A DNA stretch of 64,000 nt from Rothia nasimurium (GCF_014217215.1 NZ_CP056080.1:1178001-1242000), one strand, 5' to 3'; shown: positions 15,981 through 25,881, counted from the stretch's first letter. The notes: generated by a model not told the origin, from the letters alone. Made by a program: numbers and translations.

Positions 15981-17049
15981 TAAACTTGCTCAGTTCGGTA
16001 ATGAACTGCATTCTGGTCAGCGGTCGTTTGGGTTTGTGCCTAAGCGTCGTTTGTGGCTGACGATTGCCCTGGCTCTGGTTGTGCTGGCGGCCCTGGTGCC
16101 GGTGGTACGCGGTGGCTTCAATCTGGGTATTGAGTTCCGCGGTGGTTCTGAGTTCACTGTCTCGCAGGTGGCCGATACCGATATTTCTATCGGCCAGCAG
16201 GCGATTGCGGACGCCGCCCCCGAGGCGACCGACGTGCGCGTCACTAATATCGCTGCGGGTACCGTACGCGCTCAGATGAGTGAGCTGACCGACGATGAGA
16301 CTCTGGCAGTAGGTCAGGCCCTGCAGTCGGCCTACGGTGTGAGCGCTGATCAGGTGACCTCGTCCTTCGTGGGCCCCACCTGGGGTGCCGGGGTGACCCA
16401 GCAGGCTCTGGTGGGTCTGGTCTGGTTTATTCTGCTGGTGATGATCGGTATGGCTCTGTACTTCCGTACCTGGAAGATGTCGGTCTCGGCAATTGCTGGC
16501 CTGATTTTTACCATCGTGACTACCGTGGGCCTGTACGCTCTTATCGGTTTTGAGATTACCCCCAGTGCGATTATCGGCTTCCTGACCGTGTTGAGCTACT
16601 CTCTTTACGATACCGTGGTGGTTTTCGATAAGATTCGTGAGAACACCGAGGGGCTTGAGAAGCACCGCGACACCACTTTCGCTGAGCAAGTGAATTTGGC
16701 GGTTAACCAGACCCTGGTGCGTTCTATCAACACCTCGATTGTGGGTATTTTGCCGGTGGGCTCGATTCTCTTTATCGGCGCCCTGCTCTTGGGGGCGGGT
16801 ACCCTCAAGGATCTCTCCCTGGCCCTCTTCGTCGGTATCATCATCGGTACCCTGGGCACCCTCTTTGTAGCGGCTCCTACCTACGCTGCCCTGCGCCTGG
16901 GTGAGAAGGGCGTACGTGAGCATACCGAGCTCGTCCGCCGTGCCCGCCAGGGGCAGGTAGAAGAGGGCGAAGAGCGCGAGGACGCCAGCGGGCAGCAGGA
17001 TGCCCCGGTGATGGTCACCGTACATTCGGTTAACCTCGATAGCAAGTAG
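15973..17049 (+). CDS. secF: Protein translocase subunit SecF
   Basis: The 358-residue partner of SecD has six predicted helices and hallmark segments NLGIEFRGGSEF and LSYSLYDTVVVFDKIREN. The GTG start at 15973 overlaps the secD end by 8 nt and follows AGGAGG at 15961-15966. The charged C-terminal tail (about 320-358) is cytoplasmic. A terminator follows. Confidence 0.95.
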   Translation: MANKLAQFGNELHSGQRSFGFVPKRRLWLTIALALVVLAALVPVVRGGFNLGIEFRGGSEFTVSQVADTDISIGQQAIADAAPEATDVRVTNIAAGTVRAQMSELTDDETLAVGQALQSAYGVSADQVTSSFVGPTWGAGVTQQALVGLVWFILLVMIGMALYFRTWKMSVSAIAGLIFTIVTTVGLYALIGFEITPSAIIGFLTVLSYSLYDTVVVFDKIRENTEGLEKHRDTTFAEQVNLAVNQTLVRSINTSIVGILPVGSILFIGALLLGAGTLKDLSLALFVGIIIGTLGTLFVAAPTYAALRLGEKGVREHTELVRRARQGQVEEGEEREDASGQQDAPVMVTVHSVNLDSK

Positions 17050-17076
17050 ACCAAACAGCTAGGCGTTTTACCCTAG

Positions 17077-17110
17077 AAACGGGAGTGGATGACAGTCCGC
17101 TCCCGTTTTT
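17077..17110 (+). terminator. Intrinsic terminator after secF
   Basis: CGGGAGTGGA pairs with TCCGCTCCCG (one wobble) and is flanked by AAA and TTTTT, a classic stem with T-run closing the yajC-secDF region before rel. Confidence 0.8.
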
Positions 17111-17178
17111 GTTACACACAGTGTGGAATTAATCTAAGATAGTCCCACACGAATATTTCAATTTGAGGGGAATTGGGC

Positions 17179-19563
17179 ATGAGCCGGTTAGAAGAGAGCA
17201 GCCAGAAGGATTCTCGCGCAGAGGGTAAGCGGCCGGTTCGCGGGTCGCACCGGGTCATGTCTGCTTCGGGGCGTGTGCCAACCCGTTTGGTATTTGGGCG
17301 GGAGCAGCAGGAGGGCCCCGCCCCGCGTTTTTCCCCGGTGCTGGCGCCGGTGATTCGCACCGTCAAGAAGTACCACCCCGATGAAGACCTTGAGGTGCTG
17401 CAGCGGGCTTTCCAGGTCGCTAACCACTACCACCGGGGGCAGAAGCGCAAGAGCGGCGACCCCTACATCACCCACCCGGTAGCCGTAACGACCATCCTGG
17501 CTGAGATAGGTGCTACCGGCCCCGTGCTGGTTGCTGGTCTGCTGCACGATACGGTCGAAGATACCGAGTACACTCAGGAGCAGCTCACCGCTGATTTCGG
17601 TACCGAGGTCGCCTATCTGGTTGACGGCGTGACCAAGCTCGATAAGGTCAGCTACGGCGATAACGCCCCCATTGAGACAATTCGCAAGCTGGTTGTCTCT
17701 ATGTCGCAGGACGTGCGCGTGCTGCTCATCAAACTGGCTGACCGCCTGCACAATGCCCGTACCTGGCGGTTTGTCTCCGGTGCCTCTGCTGCGCGTAAGG
17801 CCGAAGAGACCCTGCAGATTTATGCTCCGCTGGCTCATCGCCTGGGCTTGAACACTATCAAGTGGGAGCTGGAAGATCTCTCCTTTGCCGCTATGAGCCC
17901 CGATATTTACGCCGAGATTGTGCGGATGGTGGGTGAGCGTACCCCTAAGCTCGAAAAGTATCTGGCCGAGGCCCGCGTGACGATTGAGGATCGCCTGGCC
18001 CAGGTGGGTCTTGAAGCTACAGTAACTGGCCGCCCCAAGCACTATTACTCCATTCATCAGAAGATGAAGACAAAGGGTAAGAGCTTCGACGACATTAACG
18101 ACATTCTAGCCGTGCGTATCATGGTGGAGGAGGAAGCAGACTGCTACACCGCCCTGGGGCACGTGATGTCGCTGTGGATGGCGGTTCCTGGGCGCTTCAA
18201 GGACTATATCAAGCAGCCTAAACACAACCACTACCAGTCACTGCATATGACGGTGCATGGGCCCGGCGGCCTACCCCTGGAAATCCAGATCCGCACTTAC
18301 AAGATGCACGAAGAGGCTGAGTACGGTGTGGCTGCCCACTGGCGGTACAAGGCTGCCTCCCGCGGTGAGAAGGTCGATTTTTCACCCAAGGAACCCGGTA
18401 CCCACACCGCCGCCTTCAACATCGGCATCTTGCAGTCGATTTCTGAGATTTCGAACTCTAACCCCGAGTCGGAGCAGTTCTACCAGCAGCTCTCTGAGCG
18501 ACTTGAGACCGACGAGATTGTGGTGCTCACTCCGCAGGGCAAGCCCATTAGCCTGCCGGTAGGCTCAACCCCCGTCGACTTTGCCTACGCTATCCACACC
18601 GAGGTGGGGGACCGCACCATTGGTGCTAAAGTCAACGGCAAGCTGGTTCCCCTACACACCGAGCTCGAAACCGCCTCAACGGTTGAGATTCAGACAACCA
18701 AGGACGAGAACCACGCCCCGAGCGAGGACTGGCTCAAGTTCGTACGCACTAGTAAAGCACGCACCAAGATCCGCCAGCACTACGCCAAGGGCCGCCGTAT
18801 CGAGGCTATGAACCGAGGCAAGGAGCGTGTGGTCAAGGCTATGCGCCAGCACGAGCTACCCCTGACCAAGATAATGACCCCTGAACTCATGCTGCAGGTA
18901 GCCCAGGACCTTCACAAGCACGACGTTGCTGCTCTCTACCACGCTGTGGGTGAGAACGAGGTGGAGACCCAGGCCGTCATTACCTCCCTGGTGAACCTCT
19001 ACTACGGTGAGGACGATGTCGATCAGACCGTTGAAATCGATAGCTTCGACGCTTCCCTGGTGTCTAACCGTCGCACGGTGGGCGATGACAACGGCGTTGT
19101 GGTACCCGGCGCTGAGGGTATCTTGACCAAGATAGCCCGCTGTTGCACCCCCGTACCGCCCGACGAAATCGTCGGTATCGTCACCCGCTTGCAGGGTATT
19201 TCGGTGCACCGTACTGACTGCCCCAACGTGCTGAGTCAGGCCGATGACCCCCGACAGACCACGGTGGAATGGGCTTCTCACGGTAACTCCGTCTATCGGG
19301 TGTCGATTCAGGTGGAGGGTATTGACCGTAAGTCCTTGCTGTCCGACACTATCCGAGTCATTTCCGAGGCCGGCTGCAACATCGTGGACGCCAAGGTTCA
19401 CACCAGCGACGAACGTTTTGTGGTCAACCGCTACACCGTAGAGCTCTCTGACCGCTTTATGATGGAGCACCTACTGAACCAGATTCGCAACGTCCCCGGC
19501 ATCTATAACGCCTACCGACTGACCGGCTCTCGTCCGCTCATGGACAAAAAAGCTAAACCTTAG
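17179..19563 (+). CDS. rel: Bifunctional (p)ppGpp synthetase/hydrolase Rel
   Basis: The 794-residue long RelA/SpoT homologue makes and degrades the stringent-response alarmone. Domains in order: HD hydrolase with LLHDTVEDT, synthetase with RFKDYIKQPKHNHYQSLH, TGS (EIVVLTPQGKPISLP), a zinc-finger/CC region (IARCCTPVP) and a C-terminal ACT domain. The RxKD form (RFKD) of the synthetase loop is the one found in bifunctional enzymes. ATG 17179 is preferred over an upstream TTG because GAGGGG at 17165-17170 is well spaced. It is convergent with the next minus-strand gene, whose end overlaps by 11 nt. Confidence 0.95.
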   Translation: MSRLEESSQKDSRAEGKRPVRGSHRVMSASGRVPTRLVFGREQQEGPAPRFSPVLAPVIRTVKKYHPDEDLEVLQRAFQVANHYHRGQKRKSGDPYITHPVAVTTILAEIGATGPVLVAGLLHDTVEDTEYTQEQLTADFGTEVAYLVDGVTKLDKVSYGDNAPIETIRKLVVSMSQDVRVLLIKLADRLHNARTWRFVSGASAARKAEETLQIYAPLAHRLGLNTIKWELEDLSFAAMSPDIYAEIVRMVGERTPKLEKYLAEARVTIEDRLAQVGLEATVTGRPKHYYSIHQKMKTKGKSFDDINDILAVRIMVEEEADCYTALGHVMSLWMAVPGRFKDYIKQPKHNHYQSLHMTVHGPGGLPLEIQIRTYKMHEEAEYGVAAHWRYKAASRGEKVDFSPKEPGTHTAAFNIGILQSISEISNSNPESEQFYQQLSERLETDEIVVLTPQGKPISLPVGSTPVDFAYAIHTEVGDRTIGAKVNGKLVPLHTELETASTVEIQTTKDENHAPSEDWLKFVRTSKARTKIRQHYAKGRRIEAMNRGKERVVKAMRQHELPLTKIMTPELMLQVAQDLHKHDVAALYHAVGENEVETQAVITSLVNLYYGEDDVDQTVEIDSFDASLVSNRRTVGDDNGVVVPGAEGILTKIARCCTPVPPDEIVGIVTRLQGISVHRTDCPNVLSQADDPRQTTVEWASHGNSVYRVSIQVEGIDRKSLLSDTIRVISEAGCNIVDAKVHTSDERFVVNRYTVELSDRFMMEHLLNQIRNVPGIYNAYRLTGSRPLMDKKAKP

Positions 19564-20317
19564 CTGCCGTTGCTGCCAGCACCTGGTTCGCCAGGTGCTG
19601 GGCTCTAAGTAGCGCTGATGCTCTTAGTGTGGCTTGTTCCCGGGCACTGTGGAGCAGGAGTTCGGGTGTTACCTTGTTGTGGCTATCGAGCAGGATTTCC
19701 TTGACGATATCCATCTCACTCGCGTCAACGGAATGGGTAATGATATCTAGGGCTGTTTTGAGGGGGCTCGTCAGCCTGATAGGCCCAATCGTGATGGTGT
19801 CGTAGGCCCGCATCTGAGTCTGGTGGGTAGCAAAGGACGCCCGGTAGGGGCGCGGTACATTGCACCTGTTGTCGCGGTCGTAGTCTACGTGCAAGCGGCC
19901 CTCGGGTAGCTCGGCAAGATACCCCAGCACCCAGGCAGCGGTGGTGCGGCTATAGCGAATCCGATGGTGGTAGCCTGCTGGGGTGAGCAAGCCCAGACTG
20001 GCTGCCCGCATCAGGGGAGTGGGTTCGTCGTCAGCCTGCCTGTAGATACCCCGGTGAAAATGCACTAGTTCGCGTTCTTTGATGAACTCACGCCACTGCT
20101 GAGCGGGTAGCCCCGTGGTCTGCTGTGAGTAGAGGTGGACGAGCGTGTACGGCTCCTGCGTCGTATCGGCTTCATCCTGTGTGAGATGAGCCGGGGTGTA
20201 GGAGGTGCTATCGCAGGCAACGACGTTGAGGGAGTGGGGTGCGGCCCCGGGCGTGGATGCTGGGGCTAGAGGGAAGGGGAGCTCAGAGAGGGCACCGAGT
20301 GAGTTGAGATGTTCCAT
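19553..20317 (-). CDS. AbiEi-like antitoxin-family protein, no partner toxin visible
   Basis: The 254-residue protein has the layout of actinobacterial proteins annotated as type IV AbiEi-family antitoxins. A winged-helix-like start is followed by a basic HRGIYRQ turn, then a TAAWVLGYL segment and a DYDRDNR/TSPLKTALDII C-terminal part. The first ~45 residues are low in similarity. No AbiEii nucleotidyltransferase lies next to it, so it may be solitary or act as a regulator. Its 3' end overlaps rel by 11 nt on the opposite strand. The family call is by eye only. Confidence 0.5.
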   Translation of the reverse strand: MEHLNSLGALSELPFPLAPASTPGAAPHSLNVVACDSTSYTPAHLTQDEADTTQEPYTLVHLYSQQTTGLPAQQWREFIKERELVHFHRGIYRQADDEPTPLMRAASLGLLTPAGYHHRIRYSRTTAAWVLGYLAELPEGRLHVDYDRDNRCNVPRPYRASFATHQTQMRAYDTITIGPIRLTSPLKTALDIITHSVDASEMDIVKEILLDSHNKVTPELLLHSAREQATLRASALLRAQHLANQVLAATAAKV

Positions 20318-20368
20318 GACTACGTTTTAGCACATCAGATGCAGGTGCACGATAAAAAGTTGTCAGGC

Positions 20369-20377
20369 TGTGGATAA
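20369..20377 (-). promoter_or_regulatory. DnaA box (perfect 9-mer, minus orientation)
   Basis: TGTGGATAA is the complement of TTATCCACA, the DnaA-box consensus. It faces a second perfect box at 20397-20405, 19 nt away, in non-coding DNA. Confidence 0.5.
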
Positions 20378-20396
20378 CTTTCTCACCCAAGATGAC

Positions 20397-20405
20397 TTAT
20401 CCACA
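20397..20405 (+). promoter_or_regulatory. DnaA box (perfect 9-mer, plus orientation)
   Basis: TTATCCACA matches the DnaA-box consensus exactly and is inverted relative to the box at 20369-20377. It abuts the terminator of the DUF349 gene. Confidence 0.5.
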
Positions 20406-20407
20406 AA

Positions 20408-20441
20408 AATCCCCCGCCGACCGGCCGGTAGACGGGGGATT
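20408..20441 (-). terminator. Intrinsic terminator of the DUF349 gene
   Basis: On the minus strand, AATCCCCCG pairs with CGGGGGATT around a CCGGCCGG-containing loop and is followed by TTTTG. Confidence 0.75.
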
Positions 20442-20476
20442 CTGCGTCACAAAGACGTCACAGATAAGGCTGGGGT

Positions 20477-21766
20477 TTAGGCGCCAAACTCAGCAGAAGA
20501 AGCCTTGAGGGTCTCAAGCCACTGCTTGCGGGCGTCCAGAGCTTCCTGGGCCTTCTTGATCTTCTGGGCGTTGCCGCTGGCCTCAGCCTTGGCCAGGTCT
20601 GCTTCAAGACCGGCGATGGCGTCCTCTAGCTGGGTCAGCATGGAGTTAGCGCGAGCCTGCTTAGCCGGGTCGGTCTTCTGCCACTTGGCGTTCTCGGCGC
20701 GGTGGATTTCGTCCTGAACCTTACGCAGCTCCTGCTCAACGCGGCGCACCGAGTTGCGGGGTACGCGTCCGATAGCTTCCCAGCGGTCCAGAATACCCTC
20801 AAGGGTCTTCTTAGCCGCAGCGATGTCGGTAACGGGCAGAATGCCGCGGGCCTCTTCCAGCAGGGCTTCCTTAGCCTTCAGGTTCGCCTCAAATTCCTTA
20901 TCCAGCTCAGCGTTCACCGCGGTGCGGGCGTCGAAGAAGACGTCCTGGGCTGCACGGAAGCGGGCCCACAGGGCGTCATCTTCCTTGCGGGTGCCGCGGG
21001 GGGCTGCCTTCCACTGGTCCATCAGATCGCGGTACTTAGCGGCGGTAGCGGCCCAGTCGGTGGAGTTCTGCAGAGCCTCAGCCTCAGCGATGAGGGCTTC
21101 CTTCACGCGCTTAGCCTTGGCATTAGCCTCATCGAGCTGGGAGAAGTGGGCCCGTCGGCGGCGGTCAAAGCTGGTGCGGGCAGCGCGGAAACGCTTCCAC
21201 AGCTCGTCCTCGATGCTCTTAGCCAGGTGGTGTTCCTTCTGGGTCTTCTTCCACTCTTCGAAAAGCTCGTTCATGCGGGCGTGGGAGTTCTTCCAGTGAA
21301 TAGCGGAGTCGTCCTTAGCCACGATAGCCTCAGCCTCAGACACAATGGCCTCGCGGGCTTCGAGGGCCGCCTGGCGAGCTTCGGCGCTCTCGGTCTTCTC
21401 TGCTTCCTCACGCTCATTGATCTTGCCAACCAGGGCAACAAGGCGTTCCTGCAGGGCGGCGTAGTCGCCCACCATGTTGCGCACAGCAACCTGCTGACCT
21501 AGGTGGGCAGCTGCCTTCTGCAGGTCAGCAGCCTTAGCCTTGCGCTCTACGCGCTCTTCGAGCAGGGCAACCTGGGCTTCAAAGTTCTCAAACTTGCGGG
21601 CAAAGTAGCCGAGGGCTTCATCGGCAGATGCGCCGGGTACCTGGCCTACTGCGTATTCTTCACCGTCAACGATAACGAAAACGTGACCGTCCTCGTCCAC
21701 GCGGCCGAACTTACGGGCCTTGTCGAGATCTACGTTGAGGGTGGTGTCGTCGGATTGGGTAGTCAC
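20477..21766 (-). CDS. DUF349 domain protein
   Basis: The product is a highly charged, mostly coiled-coil cytoplasmic protein of about 429 residues with three or more DUF349 repeats, recognisable by W-x-W-KAA/GR-type blocks such as DQWKAAPRGT and DRWEAIGRVPRNS. Function is not established for actinobacteria. I place the start at GTG 21766 (TTQSDDTTLNVDLDKARKFG); an ATG at 21829 would add 21 residues that look non-conserved and lacks a Shine-Dalgarno. It is divergent from hisS. Confidence 0.75.
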   Translation of the reverse strand: MTTQSDDTTLNVDLDKARKFGRVDEDGHVFVIVDGEEYAVGQVPGASADEALGYFARKFENFEAQVALLEERVERKAKAADLQKAAAHLGQQVAVRNMVGDYAALQERLVALVGKINEREEAEKTESAEARQAALEAREAIVSEAEAIVAKDDSAIHWKNSHARMNELFEEWKKTQKEHHLAKSIEDELWKRFRAARTSFDRRRRAHFSQLDEANAKAKRVKEALIAEAEALQNSTDWAATAAKYRDLMDQWKAAPRGTRKEDDALWARFRAAQDVFFDARTAVNAELDKEFEANLKAKEALLEEARGILPVTDIAAAKKTLEGILDRWEAIGRVPRNSVRRVEQELRKVQDEIHRAENAKWQKTDPAKQARANSMLTQLEDAIAGLEADLAKAEASGNAQKIKKAQEALDARKQWLETLKASSAEFGA

Positions 21767-22065
21767 CGCTATAACTCTTTTCGCATCAGTAGTGGGGGAG
21801 GAACCCCGTTTAAGTAATGAAAAGTGCACCAGACCGAGCCGTATCGATAGGGCTGGTTACCGCTTCGCGAAGAGGCGGCAATAATCTATCGGGCGCAGGT
21901 GGCGCAGTTACCAGCATAGCGTGTTTAGGGCGAAAGCGGGTGCAATTACCCGGCAGGTGCGCCTTCGGTCTAGTATTAAAGGGACTGTGCTCTGCTGTGA
22001 GACCGCTTGTTTCGCGAGGGCACGTTACCTACTTCGACCGTTTTCAACCGATAAAAGGGGAGCAC

Positions 22066-23418
22066 ATGGCTCGCAAACAATCGCTTTCTGGTTTTCCGGA
22101 GCACCTGCCCGAGGAACGCCTGGTAGAGAATTTTGTTCTCGATACTTTGCGAGAGACCTTTGAGCTTCACGGTTTTTCGTCGATTGAGACCCGTTCGGTA
22201 GAGACCATTGAGCAGCTGCTGCGCAAGGGCGATATCGATAAAGAGGTCTACGCGGTCTCCCGTCTGCTTGATGATGCGGACGAAGCCCGGGGCGGTAAGA
22301 AGGAAAAGCTAGCCCTGCACTTTGACCTGACCGTACCCTTTGCCCGCTACGTGGTAGAGAACGCCGGCTACCTTTCCTTCCCCTTCATGCGCTACCAGAT
22401 TCAGAAGGTCTGGCGCGGTGAGCGCCCCCAGGAGGGTCGTGCCCGCGAGTTCACCCAGGCCGATGTGGACGTCGTTGGTGACGGTGCCCTGCCCTTCCGC
22501 TACGACGTGGAACTGGCCCTGGTCATCGTCGATGCGCTCTCTAAGCTACCGATTCCCGACTTCAAGCTGCGCGTCAACAACCGCAAGCTCTCCGAGGGCT
22601 TCTACCTGGGCCTGGGTCTCACTGATACCGCCGGGGTGCTGCGCAATATCGATAAGCTTGAAAAGATCGGTGCGGACGCCGTCGCCCAGCTTCTTAAGGA
22701 CGAGGTCGGCGCTTCCGACGAGCAGGCCGCTGCCGCCCTGAAGCTTGCCAGCATCCGTGCTGAAGATACCTCCTTTGCTGACCAAGTACGTTCCCTGGGT
22801 GTCACCCACGACCTGCTCGAAGAGGGCCTAGCTGAACTGACTGAGGTTATCGGCGAGGCAGCTAAGCGTGCCCCCGGCAAGGTAGTAGCTGACCTTTCCA
22901 TCGCCCGCGGTCTGGACTATTACACCGGCACCGTCTACGAAACCGTGCTGGTAGGCCACGAACAGCTGGGTTCTATCTGCTCCGGTGGCCGTTACGAGTC
23001 CCTGGCCTCAAACGGCAAGAAGACCTACCCCGGTGTGGGCCTGTCCATTGGCGTGACCCGCCTGGTAGCCCGCATCCTGTCCCAGGGCTTTGCCGAAGCA
23101 ACCCGCAAGGTGCCCACCGCCGTCCTCATCGCCCTCACCAACGATGATATGTGGTCAGGTGCCCAGGACGTCGCCGATGCCCTGCGCGCCCGCGGTATCG
23201 CCTGCGAGGTCTCAGCCACCGCCGCAAAGTTTGGTAAGCAGATTAAGTACGCTGAGAAGCGGGGCATCCCCTTCGTCTGGTTCACCTCAGTGGGGGAGAA
23301 CGGCGAACTCACCCACGAGGTAAAAGACATCCGCACCGGAGAGCAGGTAGCTGCTGACCCCGGCATCTGGGCCCCACCCGCCGACGACCTGCACGTGCGT
23401 GTGCTCCCTACCGCCTAA
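22066..23418 (+). CDS. hisS: Histidine--tRNA ligase
   Basis: The 450-residue class II synthetase charges tRNA-His. Visible blocks are FDLTVPFARYV (motif 2 area), RGLDYYTGTVYE and GSICSGGRYESLAS (the HisS-specific glycine-rich loop, here CSGGRY), with a C-terminal anticodon-binding domain. ATG 22066 follows AAAAGGGGAG; the frame is open upstream to about 21817 but that part is not HisS-like. The ~300 bp before it holds divergent promoters for hisS and the DUF349 gene; I found no T-box features there. Confidence 0.93.
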   Translation: MARKQSLSGFPEHLPEERLVENFVLDTLRETFELHGFSSIETRSVETIEQLLRKGDIDKEVYAVSRLLDDADEARGGKKEKLALHFDLTVPFARYVVENAGYLSFPFMRYQIQKVWRGERPQEGRAREFTQADVDVVGDGALPFRYDVELALVIVDALSKLPIPDFKLRVNNRKLSEGFYLGLGLTDTAGVLRNIDKLEKIGADAVAQLLKDEVGASDEQAAAALKLASIRAEDTSFADQVRSLGVTHDLLEEGLAELTEVIGEAAKRAPGKVVADLSIARGLDYYTGTVYETVLVGHEQLGSICSGGRYESLASNGKKTYPGVGLSIGVTRLVARILSQGFAEATRKVPTAVLIALTNDDMWSGAQDVADALRARGIACEVSATAAKFGKQIKYAEKRGIPFVWFTSVGENGELTHEVKDIRTGEQVAADPGIWAPPADDLHVRVLPTA

Positions 23419-23526
23419 TTCACACCCGTCCAACCGGTGCCAGGCGCACCACAACACGGTAAAATCGGGAGCAAACTGAACTTTAGACAGTGCCACCCGG
23501 TACCGTGCCCCATCGAAAGGAACTCA

Positions 23527-25299
23527 GTGCTACGCACTCACACCCTCGGCGAGCTAACCGCCGAGAACATCGGAGAAACCGTTACCCTCTCTGGCTGGGT
23601 AGCCCGCCGCCGCGACCACGGTGGCGTGGCCTTCGTTGACCTGCGTGACCGCGAAGGTGTCACCCAGGTTGTCTTCCACAACGAAGCCGATTTCGAGCAC
23701 CTGCGCAACGAGTACGTCCTCAAGGTCGTGGGCGAAGTAACCCGCCGCCCCGAGGGCAATGAAAACCCCAACCTCACCACCGGTGAAATCGAGGTTATGG
23801 TCAAGGAGACCGAGGTTCTCAACACCTCAGCCCCCCTGCCCTTCCAGATTGATGAGCACGTTGAAGTGGGCGAAGAGGCCCGCCTCAAGTACCGCTACCT
23901 CGACCTGCGCCGCCCCGAGCCTGCCCGTCTGATGCGCCTGCGCTCAGAAGCGAACCGCGCCGCCCGCGAGGTGCTGCACGGCCAGAACTTCACCGAGGTC
24001 GAGACCCCCACCCTGACCCGCTCCACCCCCGAAGGTGCCCGCGACTTCCTGGTGCCCGCACGCCTGGCACCCGGCTCCTGGTACGCCCTGCCCCAGTCAC
24101 CCCAGCTCTTCAAGCAGCTGCTGCAGGTGGGCGGTATCGAGAAGTACTACCAGATTGCCCGCTGCTACCGCGACGAGGACTTCCGCGCCGACCGCCAGCC
24201 CGAATTCACCCAGCTGGATATCGAGGCTTCCTTCGTTGACCAGGAAGACATCATCGACCTGGGCGAGCGTATCGTTGAGGCCGTCTGGAACCTGATTGAC
24301 GTCAAGGTACCCCGCCCCATCGAGCGTATTACCTACAAGGACGCCATGGAGAAGTACGGTTCGGATAAGCCCGACCTGCGCTTCGGCCTGGAACTCACCG
24401 AGCTGACCGACTACTTCAAGGACACCACCTTCCGCGTCTTCAAGGCACCCTACGTCGGTGCCGTTGTGATGCCCGGTGGCGCCTCCCAGGCCCGCCGCAC
24501 CCTGGATGCCTGGCAGGAATGGGCAAAGCAGCGCGGTGCTAAGGGTCTTGCCTACGTGCTGATCCAGGAGGACGGCGAGCTGACTGGCCCCGTTGCTAAG
24601 AACATCACCGACGCTGAGCGCGAGGGCCTGGCTGAGGCTACCGGCGCCAAGCCCGGCGACTGCATCTTCTTCGCAGCCGGTGAAGCCAAGGCCTCTCGCG
24701 CCCTGCTGGGTGCAGCCCGCGTTGAGATTGGTCACCGCACCGGCCTGATTAAGGACGGCGACTGGTCCTTCGTCTGGGTGGTGGATGCCCCCATGTTCGA
24801 GTCAGCAGCTGATGCAACCGCGTCCGGCGACGTCGCCCTGGGTCACTCAGCCTGGACCGCTGTGCACCACGCCTTCACCTCGCCCAAGCCTGAGTACCTG
24901 GACTCCTTCGACGAGAACCCCGGCGAGGCCCTGGCTTACGCCTACGACATCGTCTGCAACGGTAACGAAATCGGTGGCGGTTCAATCCGTATCCACCAGC
25001 GTGATGTGCAGGAGCGTGTCTTCAAGGTCATGGGTATTACCGAGGAAGAGGCTGCCGAGAAGTTCGGCTTCCTGCTGGAGGCCTTCAGCTTCGGTGCGCC
25101 CCCCATGGGTGGTATCGCCTTTGGTTGGGACCGCGTGCTGCAGCTGATCGGTGGCACCGACTCTATCCGCGACGTCATTGCCTTCCCCAAGACCGGTGGC
25201 GGCTACGACCCGCTGACCGCAGCTCCTGCACCTATCACTGCCCAGCAGCGTAAGGAAGCCGGCGTTGACTTCAAGCCCAAGAAGGACGGCGAGAAGTAA
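23527..25299 (+). CDS. aspS: Aspartate--tRNA ligase
   Basis: The 590-residue bacterial-type class II enzyme has an N-terminal OB-fold ([21 protein letters not shown]), motif 2 ([20 protein letters not shown]), the bacterial GAD insertion, and motif 3 ([13 protein letters not shown]). GTG 23527 is chosen over an upstream frame extension because AAAGGA sits at the right distance. A TAAAAT hexamer (23461-23466) upstream may be its promoter. Whether it is discriminating or also makes Asp-tRNA-Asn cannot be told from the sequence alone. Confidence 0.95.
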   Translation: MLRTHTLGELTAENIGETVTLSGWVARRRDHGGVAFVDLRDREGVTQVVFHNEADFEHLRNEYVLKVVGEVTRRPEGNENPNLTTGEIEVMVKETEVLNTSAPLPFQIDEHVEVGEEARLKYRYLDLRRPEPARLMRLRSEANRAAREVLHGQNFTEVETPTLTRSTPEGARDFLVPARLAPGSWYALPQSPQLFKQLLQVGGIEKYYQIARCYRDEDFRADRQPEFTQLDIEASFVDQEDIIDLGERIVEAVWNLIDVKVPRPIERITYKDAMEKYGSDKPDLRFGLELTELTDYFKDTTFRVFKAPYVGAVVMPGGASQARRTLDAWQEWAKQRGAKGLAYVLIQEDGELTGPVAKNITDAEREGLAEATGAKPGDCIFFAAGEAKASRALLGAARVEIGHRTGLIKDGDWSFVWVVDAPMFESAADATASGDVALGHSAWTAVHHAFTSPKPEYLDSFDENPGEALAYAYDIVCNGNEIGGGSIRIHQRDVQERVFKVMGITEEEAAEKFGFLLEAFSFGAPPMGGIAFGWDRVLQLIGGTDSIRDVIAFPKTGGGYDPLTAAPAPITAQQRKEAGVDFKPKKDGEK

Positions 25300-25326
25300 C
25301 CGCTCCTTCCCCGGTAGGTACCATTT

Positions 25327-25369
25327 AAACCAGAAATACCCACGAACTAGGTGGGTATTTCTGGTTTTT
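25327..25369 (+). terminator. Intrinsic terminator after aspS
   Basis: AAACCAGAAATACCCAC (25327-25343) pairs perfectly with GTGGGTATTTCTGGTTT (25351-25367) over a 7-nt loop, and the T-run continues. It is strong and nearly symmetric. Confidence 0.85.
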
Positions 25370-25434
25370 CTGGTCTTTTCTAGGGCAGTTGATAGGCTAG
25401 AATCGTCAGCCATCCTCCATACTAAGGAGCACCC

Positions 25435-25869
25435 ATGCGCGCAGTTCTTCAACGGGTTACCTCAGCAGCCGTCACTGTTGGCGGTGAAACGGTGGGCGCA
25501 ATCGACCGGCCCGGCCTGCTGGTTCTGGTGGGTATTACGCATACGGACGGACCCGCCCAGGTTGTCAAGCTCGCAGAAAAGACCGCCAACCTGCGGCTAC
25601 TAGCGGGGGAGCGGTCTGTGCTTGATGAGGATGCCCCGGTGCTGGCGGTGAGCCAGTTTACCCTCTACGGGGACGCGAAGAAGGGGCGGCGTCCGTCCTG
25701 GTCTACGGCAGCGCCCGGCCCCGTAAGCGAGCCCCTCTTTAATGACTATGTTCAGGCCCTGCGCGACCTGGGGGTAACCGTTGAGACCGGCAGGTTCGGC
25801 GCCGATATGCGGGTGAGCCTGACCAATGACGGCCCCATTACCCTGATTCTCGACACCGATTCTCTCTAA
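25435..25869 (+). CDS. dtd: D-aminoacyl-tRNA deacylase
   Basis: The 144-residue enzyme removes D-amino acids (and glycine from tRNA-Ala) from mischarged tRNA. The active-site SQFTLYGD and the C-terminal TNDGPITLILD (the Gly-Pro cis element sits earlier as DRPGLLVLVG) are present. Full length. It is read 12 nt ahead of rarA. TAGAAT at 25398-25403 may be its -10. Confidence 0.92.
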   Translation: MRAVLQRVTSAAVTVGGETVGAIDRPGLLVLVGITHTDGPAQVVKLAEKTANLRLLAGERSVLDEDAPVLAVSQFTLYGDAKKGRRPSWSTAAPGPVSEPLFNDYVQALRDLGVTVETGRFGADMRVSLTNDGPITLILDTDSL

Positions 25870-25881
25870 GGTAAGTTCACC

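Noticed and set aside
15955-17025. Minus-strand ORF of 356 codons opposite secF
   Set aside because: secF is certain on the plus strand, and the antisense product is His/Gln-rich low-complexity with no family resemblance.
20702-21502. Plus-strand ORF of 266 codons opposite the DUF349 gene
   Set aside because: It is a shadow frame of a coiled-coil gene with strong codon bias; no start signal.
21767-22065. T-box or other riboswitch upstream of hisS
   Set aside because: I found no T-box core sequence or terminator/antiterminator pair, only ordinary divergent intergenic DNA.
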